From NCBI GenBank assembly GCA_026686845.1, contig JAIVEN010000016.1, forward strand, positions 1,009,501-1,073,500: 64,000 nt of DNA, read 5' to 3'. Below the pieces are notes generated by a model. That model was given only the letters and a program-made list of their open reading frames with translations. It searched no databases and was not told the origin of the DNA. A program made the translations under genes and the position numbers. Of this stretch, positions 22,661-36,406 are shown in pieces. This DNA is from Adenanthera pavonina (taxonomy: Eukaryota > Streptophyta > Magnoliopsida > Fabales > Fabaceae). Each line of letters opens with the position of its first letter. The stretch's first letter is position 1.

Positions 22661-25600
22661 AGAAAGCAATGGCCATTCAAATATAAGACTTACCTTACCA
22701 AACTGTATAGCTGGATAGCCTTGCCCAAATTGGACATACTTTGAAGGTTGTTGAGGGACAACACAAGTCATTTTATGGCATATTAGTTTGACATGCATTT
22801 ATAATTTCTGTTTCAAATTTAGAAGTTCACAGCACAAAATTAAAGAGTAGTCTATCACCATAAAACTTCCCTTATCAAGTACAAAGACAAATAGATAACT
22901 TCACAACGAACTTCCTAATATAGCAGTAATATATAGGTATATTAGGAACTGCCTAGTCAGTAGTTTGACAACTAAATGGAAGGCCTCACCAAATTTTTCC
23001 ATATTATGAACATGTTGGGAGTTGCCCATGAATCTCCTTGAGATTTTCATATATGGTAAGCAAGATTTACTTCGACTCTTATACCCTGCATTGGTAAGAA
23101 ATAAGTATGAGTAAGTGTATAGATTAAGAGGTAAAAAAAATAAAGATTTACACCTTCAACAAAATTTATTATATCACACAGACATACAACTGATGGATGA
23201 CTACTTACTAAGCCCTATTTACCTAACACATAGCAACCTCACTTGTTTTGACCCTTGAAGTTGAATTTGATGTGCATTCACTTGCCTTTTTCTTTTTTTT
23301 AATATTGGATATTGAAGGATCATTGGTGCTTCTAAAATAACCTTATTAGAATGAGTGATTATCATACAATGCTTAATACTTGTGGTTCGTATAAGCAGAT
23401 CACTTGGTATATTTTCTGAGAAGTAACTTCTTTAGAAGTTAACTTTTCAAAAAGTTATATTCTAAGCTACTTGTTTCATTTATTTTAAGGTTAATGACAT
23501 AAATATAATTTTTTTTAAAAAAATATTAAGATAATAAGAGCATATTTAAAAAGTTATTATAAATAATTTAGGATTACTTTTTGAATTAAGTCAAACATCC
23601 TAGTTACATATTTTTTTCCAACTAAGCAAAAGTAATAATTTTACTTGTCGGAAAGTTAAACTTCCCCATACCAAGTGGCCGCTAAATGATATTAGCCTAA
23701 GTGCTCTAAATAGGCACAATTGCACAAGGTTATCTTGGTCAAATGGTTTAATTTTCATAAGCTTGGTAATGGGCTTCATTCTTGGAATACGTCACGGCAA
23801 CACCACAAATCACAATGCTTACAAGGCTACATATCAAACTCTATACATCTTTGAACGACCAAATAAGGGTTGAGAATGATTATGATGACAAATCACAAAT
23901 AGTACCGCAAATAAAAGGCACAATTAAACTTTTCTACTTTGGTAACAAGTTCGAACTTGACTCTTTTTTCCTGTAAGGAAAACAAATTATTGTTTCTTTT
24001 TGTTATTTGCCTTTCATCAAACAGTACCATCACGGGGGGCGTTACGTGGATTGATTGGAATCGCCTATCTAATCCAAAACTGATGTCCAACCTAACTAGT
24101 TGAGTCCATAGGATTGAATGATTCATCTCACTGATTTTCTTTGAATGATGATAAATATACTTTCTGCTTCACACTAGAATCCATTCATGTACGCATTATG
24201 TGATTAACTTCTGAAGATGGAAAGAAAAAATGACAAGAATCTATCAACTTTTGACCTAAACACGATTTGATATGATGCCTCGTCATTTATACTATGTCCA
24301 CATACATTCTTCACATCTTTTGTGGAAGAAATCTTTCCAAGCATTAGCTGATTAATATCTTGAAAACTCTAAGTGGGTTCTTACACATGAAATCAACTAT
24401 TTATATAAAAAAGAAATCTTGGCCCCAACAAAAACGGAGTAGGAAAAAAGGGAAAGACTTGAGTCATGAAAAATACGCCAAAAACTCAATTGCGATTCAT
24501 TGAACTTTCCTTTTTCGTGTAGATAATTTTATTCTGATACTTGAGTTCCTTTCAATGTGTTAACTTCCTCCTAACAAACCCTACACATATTAATTTCCAG
24601 ATTTTTTTTTTCTTACTCCCTTCCTTCTCAAATAAATCATCAAAAAAATGCTTGGCCTTTAGCTATGGCATATGGATCTCAAAAAGCATCTGACAGGTTT
24701 TTGGCATATGGGATTTTTTTTTTAACAACAAATGGATTTGATTTGAGCTTATAGCTAGTGCTTCATGTATGAACCTAACCTAACTTTTGTTGGGCAAGAA
24801 CTAGGCCTGTTCAGAACCAGATCAATCCAGTAAGGTCCACTCTGTAAACTTTGACCAAATTACGAAATCTGAAGTTACTGACCCCAGAATATGATCAAAC
24901 TTAACTGGTTTTACTTATCGAAGCCAAAGAAATATAGTAGAAACTTGTGGTGTTTGAGTTGCACATTCTGTTGGTCATCAATGATGTACATTAAATTTTG
25001 GAGCGTTGATCCATAAACATGATATAATTACATCCTCATCACCTAACTTTGCCATCCTTATCATTATGAATACACGTCATCATCAGAATTTTCAATCTGT
25101 GGTCTCTGCATAATTATTGCCCTGACTTTTGCAAGCAAGCTGCTTAAGTAGGGATCATGCCTTCATACCTGACAACTTCACTCTCTTGATCTTCATCATA
25201 AGCATGTCACCTTACTGTCATATTCCCCAATGGAGTGAGTGGAAAATAAAATCTTCTAAATGCAACATATAGCTGCAAGACTAATGAGGTTTCTTAACGT
25301 AAGAGAAGTATGGCCTTTGGACTGGGCTTGCAATTAACTATATCTGGTGGCATTCTGTCCATGCCAAAGAGTCAAATTTCTTTTTGCTTCCACACTTTCA
25401 CGGGCTGCATTCCTAGCAAATACTTGCACAAGTGTAAAACTAATTCACTCAAGCTATCTCATTTGATGTCCCTTTTTAAGATCCACTGAAAAGTAATGAC
25501 TCCTCACCTTAAGGATTCACGCATCAATCTGATATATAAGCTTACTTCTATAACAAAAGCAATCAGTGCTAACAAAGAAGTAGAACTCGAAGACAATGAA

Positions 25601-27422
25601 AGAACAACGTTATTGTTAAAAAAAACTGCCACACACTTTCTTCCCTACTTTGCTCCTCACCAATACATAGACTCTATTTTTAGATGTTGTAAGTCGTCTT
25701 TCCATCTTGATTCCTCCGCCCCTTATTGCTTTTTAGGTAAGTCCTTTACCGACATTGCCGTCATACTTTTAATTGCAGCAGCTTCTGGACGGTTGGTCGT
25801 ACTCGTTTTCTGGTGCAAAGAGAAGTCGGTGTCTTCTAACACAAGACCCTTCAATAATTGAGCGTTACAGGCATCTTAATCTACAAGTTCTAAATTCAAA
25901 TCATCACATTAGCAAGCGCAGATCAAATTTTTAAGACAACAACAATATTAGTCTTATCTCACTATGTGAGGTCAGCTACATGGATCAAATGACAACGCCA
26001 TCTCCCCCAATAAATTATTTCTCAAAAGATCATTCTCTATAACTTCTCTTAATGTCCTTTTTGGTTTTCCTCTACGCCTTTTTTGTTCGGGCTCCAGATC
26101 ATTTGATCAGAACAAATTTTTAAAACGAAAGAAAAAAAATGGCCAATTGATTGACAAGGGGAAAAAAAAGCTTTGAATCCACCATTTATACAGCCATCTG
26201 TGGCTGTTCAAGCTCAATAAAGATCGACAGAAAACGTAGAAGAGTACATGTATAAGAAGTCAAATATAGCAGCAGTGATAAAATCCGAGTAGACTTTTCC
26301 ACTGTTATTCTTGCGTCTTGTTGTCCAGAACAGAGATGGGTATTTCTGGACAAATGGGAACCACACAGTTCTTATGCTGAGCAGACATCATGTGACATTT
26401 GACAGCCAATCGAGTTTTTCTTCTAAGATTCCTAGCAGACTTTCAATGCCACCCCACTTCGGACAAAACAACAATTACCCCACGTTTTGATTAAGTTTAA
26501 TATTAAATTTACGTTACTTTCAGACTTTCGGTCAAGCACGTTTCTGTGTAGATAGCTGAGATTACTTCAAAAGGAGATAACAGAGACAATTAAATTCCAC
26601 ATAAACAAAGCCTTTATCATATTTTCAAGATTCCAATATCTTTCGAGTCTTCATCTTTTGGCTTTAATGCTAATGTTAGCAATTGAACAGAATTTGATTG
26701 TGCAACAATCACGTTTTTAGACATCCCCCGTTGTGAATTCAAATGTCCTTGAAGTTTACTTTAAACCCCAATTAGGAAAAAAGAATTAACACTCTTTTTA
26801 TGATGTCAAATCAGGAGGGTCATCTTTATAATGTTCACGCGATTGTAAATCAAATTATTATCAAAATTAATCCTTTTTTTTGTTTCACGTGTATTAAAAT
26901 CAAGATGACAGACTTAACTTTTATTTTCTATCCTGGTAAAGAAAGGAAGACTTGTCTTAATGCCTATAAGTATACACACACACACACAGAGAGCGTATTG
27001 AGAAATCAAGATGGAGTGCAATTCCTAAAAGTTCTTTCTTTGACTGACGATATGATATCTATATTTTTTATTCGTGTGTTCCTAGCATTACTAGCGAATA
27101 TAAATTGTTCGTCTAGAAACGACGTAGAAGGCCAAGCAATGAATCTATCTACCTTTTAATATTTCTTCTGGTAATGACAATGGAAGGTGAATGGAAGGTG
27201 TCTTTTGGAATTTACAGTTGTAGTAGACTTTTTCTTCTGGAAAATTAGTAAAGTACATAGTGTTCACTTTGACCCCTTAATAGGGTACAGTGCAAGTTGA
27301 AAACTTGTATTATATATTTTGGCCCGGCCAATTAGTTTTCTCACCATATATATATATATTTTTAATTTTTTTCTAGTGCCTCTGCATATAAGTGCATGAT
27401 GTTTCTGTGAGGGAGAATTGTC
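22661..27422. other. Long intergenic region upstream of the MYB gene
   Basis: No complete gene was found. A LINE (RTE-type) fragment lies at about 25920-26090. A (CA)n run is near 26976-26988. The last 120 bases form the MYB promoter: CCAAT at about 27325 and a TATATATATATA stretch at about 27345-27360, 65-75 bp before the start codon. Open frames elsewhere, including one of 121 codons at 25496-25861, show no family motif I recognise. Confidence 0.45.
25920..26090 (-). mobile_element. RTE-type LINE 3' fragment
   Basis: On the minus strand the frame reads RRRGKPKRTLREVIENDLL, the typical C-terminal end of plant RTE reverse transcriptases, followed by a conserved 3' tail containing GATCCATGTAGC and TAGTGAGATAAGACTA, and ending in TTGTTGTTG. 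It is 5'-truncated, as is common for LINE copies. Confidence 0.6.
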
Positions 27423-28559
27423 ATGTCTACTTCTAAGAGCATGAGCACTTGTAACGAAGATGATAATGAACTTAGGAGAGGACCATGGACTGTTGAAGAG
27501 GACACTATGCTCTCCCAATGCGTAGCCAGCCATGGAGAAGGAAGATGGAATTTGCTGGCTAAGCGTTCAGGTATAATCTGAAAAACAAACAGATTTTTTT
27601 TTTGGCTAATTACTTATAAAAGATTGAGTAGTTCTGTGGTTCTAATTCTGATTATTCTGCTTGCTTTCTGTTTTGTGAGTCAGGTTTAAGGAGAACAGGA
27701 AAGAGTTGCAGATTAAGATGGCTAAATTATCTAAAACCAGATGTAAAGCGAGGGAATTTAACCCCAGAAGAGCAGCTTTTGATTCTTGAACTCCACTTTA
27801 GGTGGGGCAACAGGTATCTCTATTCAATGATGAGTTAATTAATGGTTACATTCCAAGATGTTACGTCCTTTTACTAAATTTGCTTACGATTGAAGATGGT
27901 CAAAGATTGCACAACATTTGCCGGGAAGAACGGACAATGAGATCAAGAACTACTGGAGAACGCGGGTTCAGAAACAAGCCAGACATTTGCAATTTCACGT
28001 AGACAGCATTGAGTTTCGAGAATTCGTTAGGCGTTTTTGGATACCAAGACTACTTCAGAAAGTGAAAGAGTCGTCTTCTTCACCCATCTTACTCGACCAT
28101 CAACCATTTCCTTTGCCTCTTGACACCGTTAATTCTCAGGATTCATCCATTGAAACAGCATCAATACCAATTGATTGGCAGGGAGATTGCATGAATGAAG
28201 CACATCTCAATTGTTTGTATCAAAGTGAGCAGAACTCAGACTCAGAGCACAACAATAGTTCATACAATTCCTCTTTAGAATCATCAAATATCCCTTTGGG
28301 ATACAACAATACCAGTACCAGTCATTTTCATGGCTTTGATACAAGTGACTTGAGCTCATTTGTGTATGGTGGCTACTTTGTGAATAACAATGGCTATGAG
28401 ATGGAAACTTCCAACCTAGAAGCTACAAGAGCAGCTGAGGACGTGGAATACCCAGTTGTTGATTCACAGGTGGCAGAAAGCAATTGTGTGAACAAGGATT
28501 TCGCTTATACCATGTACAGCATGGATGAACTATGGCAGTTTAGGGACTTTCAAAAATAA
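27423..28559 (+). CDS. R2R3-MYB transcription factor, subgroup 20 (MYB62/MYB116-like)
   Basis: Three exons join in frame to 313 aa: 27423-27570, 27684-27813 and 27896-28559; intron positions are the standard ones for R2R3-MYB genes. Repeat R2 spans about residues 18-67 (RRGPWTVEEDTMLSQ, then GEGRWNLLAKRSGLRRTGKS) and R3 about 70-117 (RGNLTPEEQLLILELHFRWG, then WSKIAQHLPGRTDNEIKNYW), with the regularly spaced tryptophans. After the repeats come RTRVQKQARHL and FVRRFWIPRL, and the C terminus is DELWQFRDFQK; WxPRL and WQFR are features of subgroup 20, nearest MYB62/MYB116. The remaining C-terminal half is Ser/Asn-rich and acidic, a likely activation region. It is a nuclear DNA-binding protein; Arabidopsis MYB62 is linked to phosphate starvation and gibberellin. 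The target genes here are unknown. Confidence 0.93.
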
Positions 28560-31080
28560 AAATGTCTTATGATTATTGTTGCCTACGTATCTGGTAATTG
28601 TTTCATTGTCCAACATGTTTCTGCAGTTGTTCTGTTTAATCATCTCCGATGAGTGCTTTTTGTAATTATGAAGTTTAGAACAGTCAACATTTTTTGGTCC
28701 ATGACATACAATTTGGCTAATGGAGAGTTCAGAAAGAGTTCCAAGTAACCCCTTTTTCCTTTTGAAAACTTAGGCACCAAGATTGTTTGACGGTAAAAGT
28801 CAGGGTGTGGGATGAGATCAGTATGATTATGAAATGGAGAGGGGTCCAATATACAATTGAAAACAAAAATTTTGAATAGAAAGAATGAGCGAGGAAGTTA
28901 GGCATTCGTACCTTTCTACGCTCATAAAATTCAAATTTGCAGCAAATGATGTGTGTTTTTTCTTGTTCAATTAAATTGGGTGAAAGAGGCGTATGGCGGT
29001 TGGTATGTTGATTGTGCTTGCTGATGAACATAATACGTGAAAAATTAACAAATGTTATAAAACTGATAAAAAAGATAATTAAGTGAAGAGAGAATTACAA
29101 AGCAAAAGTGATATATAGAGAAAAAAGGATTTCTCTTATAAATGAGATGCTTTATTTATAGGCATAAGATTACAACTCAAAAGTATCAACTATGAAATAA
29201 TGAACTATAAATAATACATGAATTTCATTAATTTATGAAGAGATGAATTTAAAGTGTCTTGAGAGTTACTATAACTTTTGAGAAAAAGTGAACTGACAAA
29301 TGGAGAGATAAATAATCTTTTGAGAAATGGAAAGTGATATGGGAATTGGGAAGATGGACATTCACACAAATATCTATATATATTCATAACAACAAAGTAT
29401 GTTTCTTAATCAACACAATACAAAACCTCAAATCTAAGGAATTGATAGCTAATGAGCTAAAATTAGATGTTTAATTTCCAATTCAAGTAATGCAGAATCA
29501 TAATTAGAATTGATAGGTTTGGTAATTGTGAAATAATTTATTGACAATGCTGAAATTAGTATGCATGTGTTTATTTTGCAACCAAACAAGGCTTCACTAG
29601 TGACAAAAATTCTTGGGAGAAATTTGTTTAATGGAGAGAGTTTTTAAAGTAAAAGAAAAAAAATTTTCAAAATCAAGATAAAATTATTTTTTTCAAGAAT
29701 TAATTTGAAAAACATGATAAATTATTCTTGTGATTTTTATAATTTTATTTAATTTTTAATGTAGCTCTCAAAATTTAAGTTTTTAATTTTTTCATCAAAT
29801 TTTTAATTTAGACTCAATCATTAAACTTTTGATAACATTTTATGAAATTTCAATGACATGATCATCTCATGTTATTGTACTCCTTTAGTATTCTGAATAT
29901 GCATAATTTAGAAATAAAAATAGATCATAAAGTGAGACTAAATCATATATATGTATATCAGGTATGATACAACAGTATTTAATAATGTCAACAAAATTTA
30001 AAAAAACATTAATTAAGACTCGACTGTAGGAATCGAATTAATTTCTTAAATTATAATAATTTAATTTAATTATAAATATCAATAAAAATATAATATTGAA
30101 AGAATAACTATTTTGAAGAAAAATAATTTTCATAAACTCATGTCATTAATTTAATCCAAAAGATTCTTTTTTGCTACATCAAAGGATTACACCCCATTCC
30201 TACTCTCACTACCTCAGCAGTCTAGATTAAAATTGAACAATCAATATTTATTTTATTTTATTTTTAAAAAATTATTTTGATAGAAATATAATATAAAATA
30301 AATATGATTTTCAAACTAACAATCTTTAAATAAATGATGTTTAAGCATTACAAAATTGAAAATAAAAAAAGACTCAAATATGAATTGTTCATTGAAGCCA
30401 AAAAAAAAAATTCTGAATCATTCAAATTAAATTAATTTGATGATCCCAAATTTTTTTTTTAAAATAAGCATAGATCCAGATTCACTCTCTACCAACGGGC
30501 AACAGGTAAGGATGACAATATCTCTTGTTGAGTCTCTACCGTCCACGTTTACAGAAATATTAATCGCTGTCGTTCATTCAGTCCTTCTAATCCAATTTTT
30601 ATGGCCCGGCTTAGGTCTTTCACTCTGTTGATTTCACCTAGGCGTACTCGGAGGCAGCCGATTTCTCCGGGGCTTCCATCTTCTTGAGGTCTCTGAACAA
30701 ACCCGTTTCGACGTGAGGGCATTATGCACATTAATAAGAAAAATCAATATGTAATAGGAGAAATTTCTCTTTTTTGGCAACCAATATTGTATGCTTGTGC
30801 TATGTAAGCGCCGTTACGAAAATTTGATCAATGGCTCTGCTCGTTGACATACATTGATTGCAGTAAGTGCTATGTAGTTGACTTAACCCACTATTGATAG
30901 TGTGATGGCCTTCGTTGGTGTGCTTTATTTTCTATTTCGTCATGGTGGAAGTGATATTGGTTTTGTGTGTATGTTCATGTAACGGTTATGGTGTGCTTGG
31001 TAGATTCTCACATATAACACCAAACGTGTGTATTCACAAATCACAGCTATTCCCTCTTTTATTTGCCTAGAGTTGGGAAG
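28560..31080. other. Intergenic between MYB and eS7
   Basis: AT-rich spacer, with the MYB 3' UTR at the left and probable eS7 promoter and leader at the right. A distinctly GC-richer block lies at about 30548-30731 (see findings). The acceptor CCTAG just before 31071 suggests a leader intron ahead of the eS7 start codon. No other gene was seen. Confidence 0.45.
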
Positions 31081-32513
31081 ATGTACACATCAAGGAAGAA
31101 AATCCACAAAGATAACGATGCCGAACCAACTGAGTTTGAAGAATCCGTTGGACAGGTTTTACTCTGCACATTATAAGATATTTCTGTTGCTGTATATGCT
31201 TATTGGCTCCAACTAAATTTTTTTGTGTCACATTTGTTGCAGGCATTTTTTGATCTGGAAAATACCAACCAGGAGCTGAAAAGTGATCTTAAAGATCTGT
31301 ACATAAATTCTGCAGTGTATGTTTTTCATATTCTTGTGCATTTGAAGATGCATGAGTTTTTTTGGCCTGCTTTGTGATTGGCATTTTCTCGATCTGCAGC
31401 CAAGTTGATGTCTGGGAACCGGAAGGCTGTGGTTATCCATGTCCCCTACAGATTACGGAAGGCTTTTCGTAAGATTCATGTTAGGCTTGTTAGAGAGCTT
31501 GAGAAGAAATTCAGTGGAAAGGTAAGCAAAGTCTTAAATTTTTTTCATGCCTAGATAACCATTATTGGTTTATTACTATTTTGTCCATTGTGTGGTATAT
31601 TGATACAGTATCTGCCCTTGACTTATTTTATAAGTGGTTGATGTTCCTTGGCATAGTAATTCTGATGCTCTTTTTCATCCCGAGAAATCATCCAGTAGTC
31701 ATTTGAGCTTTGAGAAATCTATTATTCAGCGATGTCTCCTAATTTAATTATTGTTAAGAAATTGTTTTAACACATGCTACTGGGATGGTAAATTGTAAAT
31801 TTGAAATGTGTTATCCCTAGGTTTTACTATGATTGACATTACTTCTCTATGCTGATGAAGCTTAACGTACCCTGTCCTTTTCTATCACTTCCAAAGTATT
31901 CTGCTCCTGATTGGAATGGTCATTGAACTTGTAGGATGTAATTTTGATTGCAACCCGGAGGGTATCAAGGCCACCAAAGAAAGGATCTGCTGTACAGCGT
32001 CCTCGAAGCCGTACACTTACAGCTGTGCATGAAGCTATGCTGGAGGATATTGTATTGCCGGCTGAGATTGTTGGGAAGCGAATTAGGTATCGAGTTGATG
32101 GATCCAAAATTATGAAGGTAAGCTATCATTGAAGAAGAAACTTTCTTGTGTTCTATAGGTTAGCAAGATTCAAATAAATGTCTATAGTTAGCATGGCTCC
32201 TGAATATGCAAGTACATCTGGAAAAAATTCCAATACTATCCCAGCCAGAAAAATCTAGCACTATCTGTATCTAGCTAAGTTGATGGGTGATGATTTCTAA
32301 ATCTAATAAAGAAATAGGATAGAATGTATTATTGTTTTATTAAAGCCTACATTCATGAATTGAAGTATATCTGTCTGTCTGTGGACACTTCAGGTTTTCT
32401 TGGACCCAAAGGAGCGAAACAACACTGAGTGCAAGCTGGATGCTTTTGCTGCAGTATACAGGAAGCTGTCAGGCAAAGATGTTGTGTTTGAGTATCCTAT
32501 TACGGAAGCTTGA
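31081..32513 (+). pseudogene. RPS7: 40S ribosomal protein eS7 gene with an apparent 2-nt deletion
   Basis: Five exons match plant eS7: 31081-31155 (MYTSRKKIHKD), 31243-31316 (FFDLENTNQELKSDLKDLY), 31400-31521, 31935-32117 (RRVSRPPKKGSAVQRPRS) and 32394-32513 (KLSGKDVVFEYPITEA, stop TGA). The lengths sum to 574 nt; the family's 191 aa needs 576. The missing two bases are in exon 3, where VQVDV must be followed by SGNRKAVV: the DNA reads GATGTCTGGGAAC, and family conservation expects an extra TC before TGGG. With the canonical sites the protein would run out of frame after about 55 residues. A frame-preserving escape exists: donor at 31315 (GCA|GTGTAT) and acceptor CCAAG|TTG at 31404, giving NSA-LMSGNRK and losing only a few residues. 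So this is either a young pseudogene, an altered-splice functional gene, or a sequence error. eS7 is an essential small-subunit protein, normally multi-copy. Confidence 0.75.
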
Positions 32514-33383
32514 GCGGTCATCTCCACTGTCAGCTTGAACCTGTTCAAGAATTCCCCATGGTGGATGCTACTTGAAGTTTTGTCCGATAGTTGAACGTTT
32601 AATTACTCTGCTCTGATTTAATAGATGTAGGGTTTTTTAGAGAAAAAATTTATTATTTTCTTTTTAGCAATTTGTGATCGATTGGCTTGTTCTGGATATA
32701 GACATGAGTGAAGGTTTTTTCAAAGTTCAAAACCTCATTATATGTATACCACTTTTGTCATTTTGATGGAGAAATTAGTGATTTTCGTTAGTAGTTAGAC
32801 TAGAATTTGATCAATTATATGTACACCACTTTATAATTACTTTTTTTCCGTAAAAAAGTTATAATAATGTCTTCGACTCGGTAAAGTTTGATAAAAAATT
32901 TATGTAGACCTTGAATACAGATATAAAGGTCGTGCACATATCAATATCGATATAAAATTTAAAATCTATGATAAATTATACTATTTCTGATATAAAATTT
33001 AAAATCTATAATATACTGAACAATGCATGTGAAACTCACTTGTCTTAGTGAAAATTCAGAAAACTATACATTTGAAAGGTAATTTTAGACAAACTTCAAC
33101 CGGTATTTGTTCACCATAATAAACTAACCTTTCAACTTCTATAGCAATTCACTGCAAATAACTCAACCTTGTTCAAATGATATCCGGGATCAAGTAATTG
33201 GGGTCTGGCCATGCAAATATTTATTTCTATTCAAAGGAAAACGCCCTTCAGTAACCCCGGTGGGCCTCCTATCTCATCAAATCTATCAAATCATATTTTA
33301 CTATACTATCTAAAATATAACAAAAAGAATAGCTCTACATAAATGGAAAAAGCTGATAACACTTTACAGAGTAAGAATGGAGG
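32514..33383. other. Convergent intergenic spacer
   Basis: Holds the 3' UTRs of eS7 (from the left) and of the CRK gene (from the right), which converge. A short direct repeat of GATATAAAATTTAAAATCTA occurs at about 32949 and 32990. Nothing else was seen. Confidence 0.5.
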
Positions 33384-36300
33384 TCATCTTCCTTCATCAA
33401 ACGACGAAGTAGAGATAGAATTTCTAGAATAGTCCTCTACTATACTACTTCCTCCAGAAGCCTTGGTTCCACTAGTAGCATTAGTGTTGGTGAAAGCAGA
33501 GGACGAAGTTGTAGTCCAACGTCCTATACGGCCTTGAATTCCTGGTTTACCTGGTCTTGGCAAAGTGAATGAATCACTTGAAAGCATCAGATGAACAGCA
33601 TTCATATCAGGTCTTTCTGCTATACTTGCTTGACAGCACAGCAAACCCAGCTGAATGCACACCGCTGCCTCATCACCATTGTATCTGGCAAGGCTTGCGT
33701 CAATTAAATCCATTATCTTTCCTGCCTGATATAGCTTCCATGCCTACATATACAAAGCAAAGAAACTGAGTTTCCATATAAATGTCTTACTTATCTTCAA
33801 GTAATGACATACCAATTCATTATTGCAAATGGTCAAGGTTATATGTCTCTACATACTCCAAGAAAGCCCTAGCTTGACAATCAAATCAAGTACTTTATAA
33901 GAACATAAGTACACAACCGTTTCATAGGCACGAGTTTGAAAACATCAATAATAGCTTGTTGACAACAAATGTAGGAACTATCACAAGCACAAGAGATTGT
34001 ACATACCAACATCTCATGGACCTTTAACATATGTTGACTGAATACTTTAAGAAATAAATTCTAACACGTCAAAGAGGTGAGCATTGGAGCTGGGAAAAAT
34101 ACTTGCAGTAGGAGTATTGTCAATAGAATTTACTCCATGATTTAGGCACCAACTTTCATGGATATATTTGAATACCCAAAGCAATATATCATGACTTGGG
34201 ACCTGCTTTCTCATTTTATATTTCCTTTGCATATAATCAGAAAGTACACAGATCACAGCATCTGATCACAATTTTATTACAAGAATCGTGGTTCCTGTGC
34301 ATAATGAATTTATGTACTAAGTTTCCACTCACAACAAACTTACATAGTTCAACAGATCTGCCTTCTCTTCACCAAGTAGCCGGTCATGGTTTTTTCTCCC
34401 ACTAACAATTTCTAATACCAAGACTCCATAACTGAAAACATCTGTCTTCACAGATAAATATCCACGCAATGCATATTCAGGAGCCATGTAACCACTACAT
34501 TCGTCAAAGGTATAAATAGTAAGGAATAAGAACACTTATATCACAATGACAAACAAAGAGAGGTGAACCAGTTACTCACTGTGTACCAGAAATCTTAAAT
34601 GTCTGTACATGAGTGTCATCCCCAGGAAATAGCCTTGCCAAGCCAAAGTCTGAAATTTTTGCATTTAACTTCTCATCCAACAAAATATTACTGGCTTTGA
34701 TGTCTCTATGAATGATTCTTGTCGGGGCCTCCTCATGCAGGTACAAGAGTCCTCTTGCCACACCAGTAATGATTCTAAATCGTGTTGCCCAGTGCAAAGA
34801 TGGTGACTTCCTTTTATCTGAAAGTTCATCTACGTAACTCACTTTTGACAAGCAGCCAAAAAAGAAAACAGAAAAAGAAAAATGGCATATCTTGTGTGTT
34901 CAGTAGAAAGAGTTGTCATTACCAAAGAGAAAGTGATCAAGGCTTTTGTTCGGAAGGTACTCATAAACAAGCATCTTTTCAGGTCCTTCAGCACAACAAC
35001 CATATAATGTGACCAAGTTCTTGTGTTGAATTCTTAGTAGTAGTTTGACCTCATTGGTAAATTCTCTAATTCCTTGTCTTGATTCTAGAGAAAGCTTCTT
35101 AACGGCTATTTCTTGACCATTTGGCATCAATCCCTGCAGAAAGTATGCATATGTTAACCAAATTCTTGATCGAAGACAAGGAAACAAATCCACCAATAGC
35201 CAAGCCCGCTAAGAAATCCCTCAGGTAGGTTGAACCAAGGAAGTAATTTTGAATCACATAAACCTCCCTTTCCCAACATCCCACTGTCTTTTCCTTTGTG
35301 TTTTTCTGCTTCTTTTATTTTTGCTTTGTTGACTGTTCATAGCAGACGAATTACAAAGCAGTAACCCATCTGCAACTTATGACACCTCTACAACTTAAAG
35401 TTACTTTTGCCTCAAGACACTACAGGCGAATAAAAAAAATGTCTCCTTCAAATTTCCTATGTGAGAGGCAGTAACGGATGCTTCCCTTCAAATATGGTAA
35501 AAAGAAGCTTCAAAGGCATAAGAAGCTCACCATACTAACAAGTATTTACTCCTACGAGAAGCACAGCAACATTTAGGGAGGGCTCAAAATCAATTAATGG
35601 ACAACTATTATGTTAATATTTTTAAATATGGGATCTATATCCAAAAAATCATTACTGATGACTAATTGTCGAAAATTTTATTTTCTTAGGAACCTGAAAA
35701 TCTATGTATATATTTTAAAAATTCAAGATTTGTATATTGGTTAAACAACAAAGGATTATTGATCATGCTCATATTCTTGATAAACAAAATTTCAAGTACT
35801 TGAAAAACGAAGATGCTCGAATGTTGGATCATAGATCATTCTTCCTGTTCTTCACATATATAACACCAAGGAAGAAACTAAACTAATGGAAAAGCAAATT
35901 CGAATAGAAAGGAATCTTGATTAACTGGACCACCATACACCTGCCACTCCCGACCTTCCCCTGTCAAAAAGATTAGAACTAAGCAGCAATTTTCACCGAA
36001 TGAAGAGAAAAATAGAAGCTGCATTCATCCAATTCAAGGATAATTCTGCCGGTAGCATAGAACCCAGCTTCTAAAACGGCACTTAGCACACGAAATTGCA
36101 AGTAAAAAAGAACCCCTTGGAACAAATCACAAACAGCCAGATTGAATGGTTGAGAATAATCATGGAAGGATCTGGAATACACACATATACATATAAACAT
36201 ACCTTGTACACAGGGCCAAACCCTCCATGACCTAATTGATTCAACTCAGAGAAGAAGTTGGTGGCTAGTTGCAGAGTGTGTAGGCCGAAGAATATGTCCC

Positions 36301-36406
36301 ACGTGTCGGCAACATCGGTGGGTTGTTGAGGTTGATGGGAATCAGAGGCAGCGTTGGCTTTGAACCGCTTGTGCAAGCAGGGGCATAATCTAAATATAAA
36401 ACTCAT
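33384..36406 (-). CDS. Receptor-like cytoplasmic kinase, CRK43-like (DUF26-type kinase lacking ectodomain)
   Basis: Five exons join in frame to 387 aa: 36406-36203, 35133-34923, 34817-34580, 34494-34344 and 33743-33384. The N terminus, MSFIFRLCPCLHKRF, has cysteines but no signal peptide, transmembrane span or DUF26 repeat; membrane attachment by acylation is possible. The kinase domain (about 53-330) has all key motifs: glycine loop GHGGFGPVYK, the VAIK-type lysine in IAVKKLSL, catalytic loop HRDIKASN, DFG in ISDFGLARL and the APE-type MAPEYAL. The activation loop is split by intron 3 inside SGTHGYMAPEY. The tail GRIGRWTTTSSSAFTNTNAT and the end FDEGR match the CRK43 subgroup as I recall it. 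The start at 36406 was chosen because it begins the conserved N terminus; an in-frame ATG at 36445 would add 13 residues. It probably acts in stress or immune signalling, which is inferred from the family. Confidence 0.9.

Noticed and set aside
25496..25861. 121-codon plus-strand open frame
   Set aside because: No motif, no splice context and ordinary base composition; considered chance.
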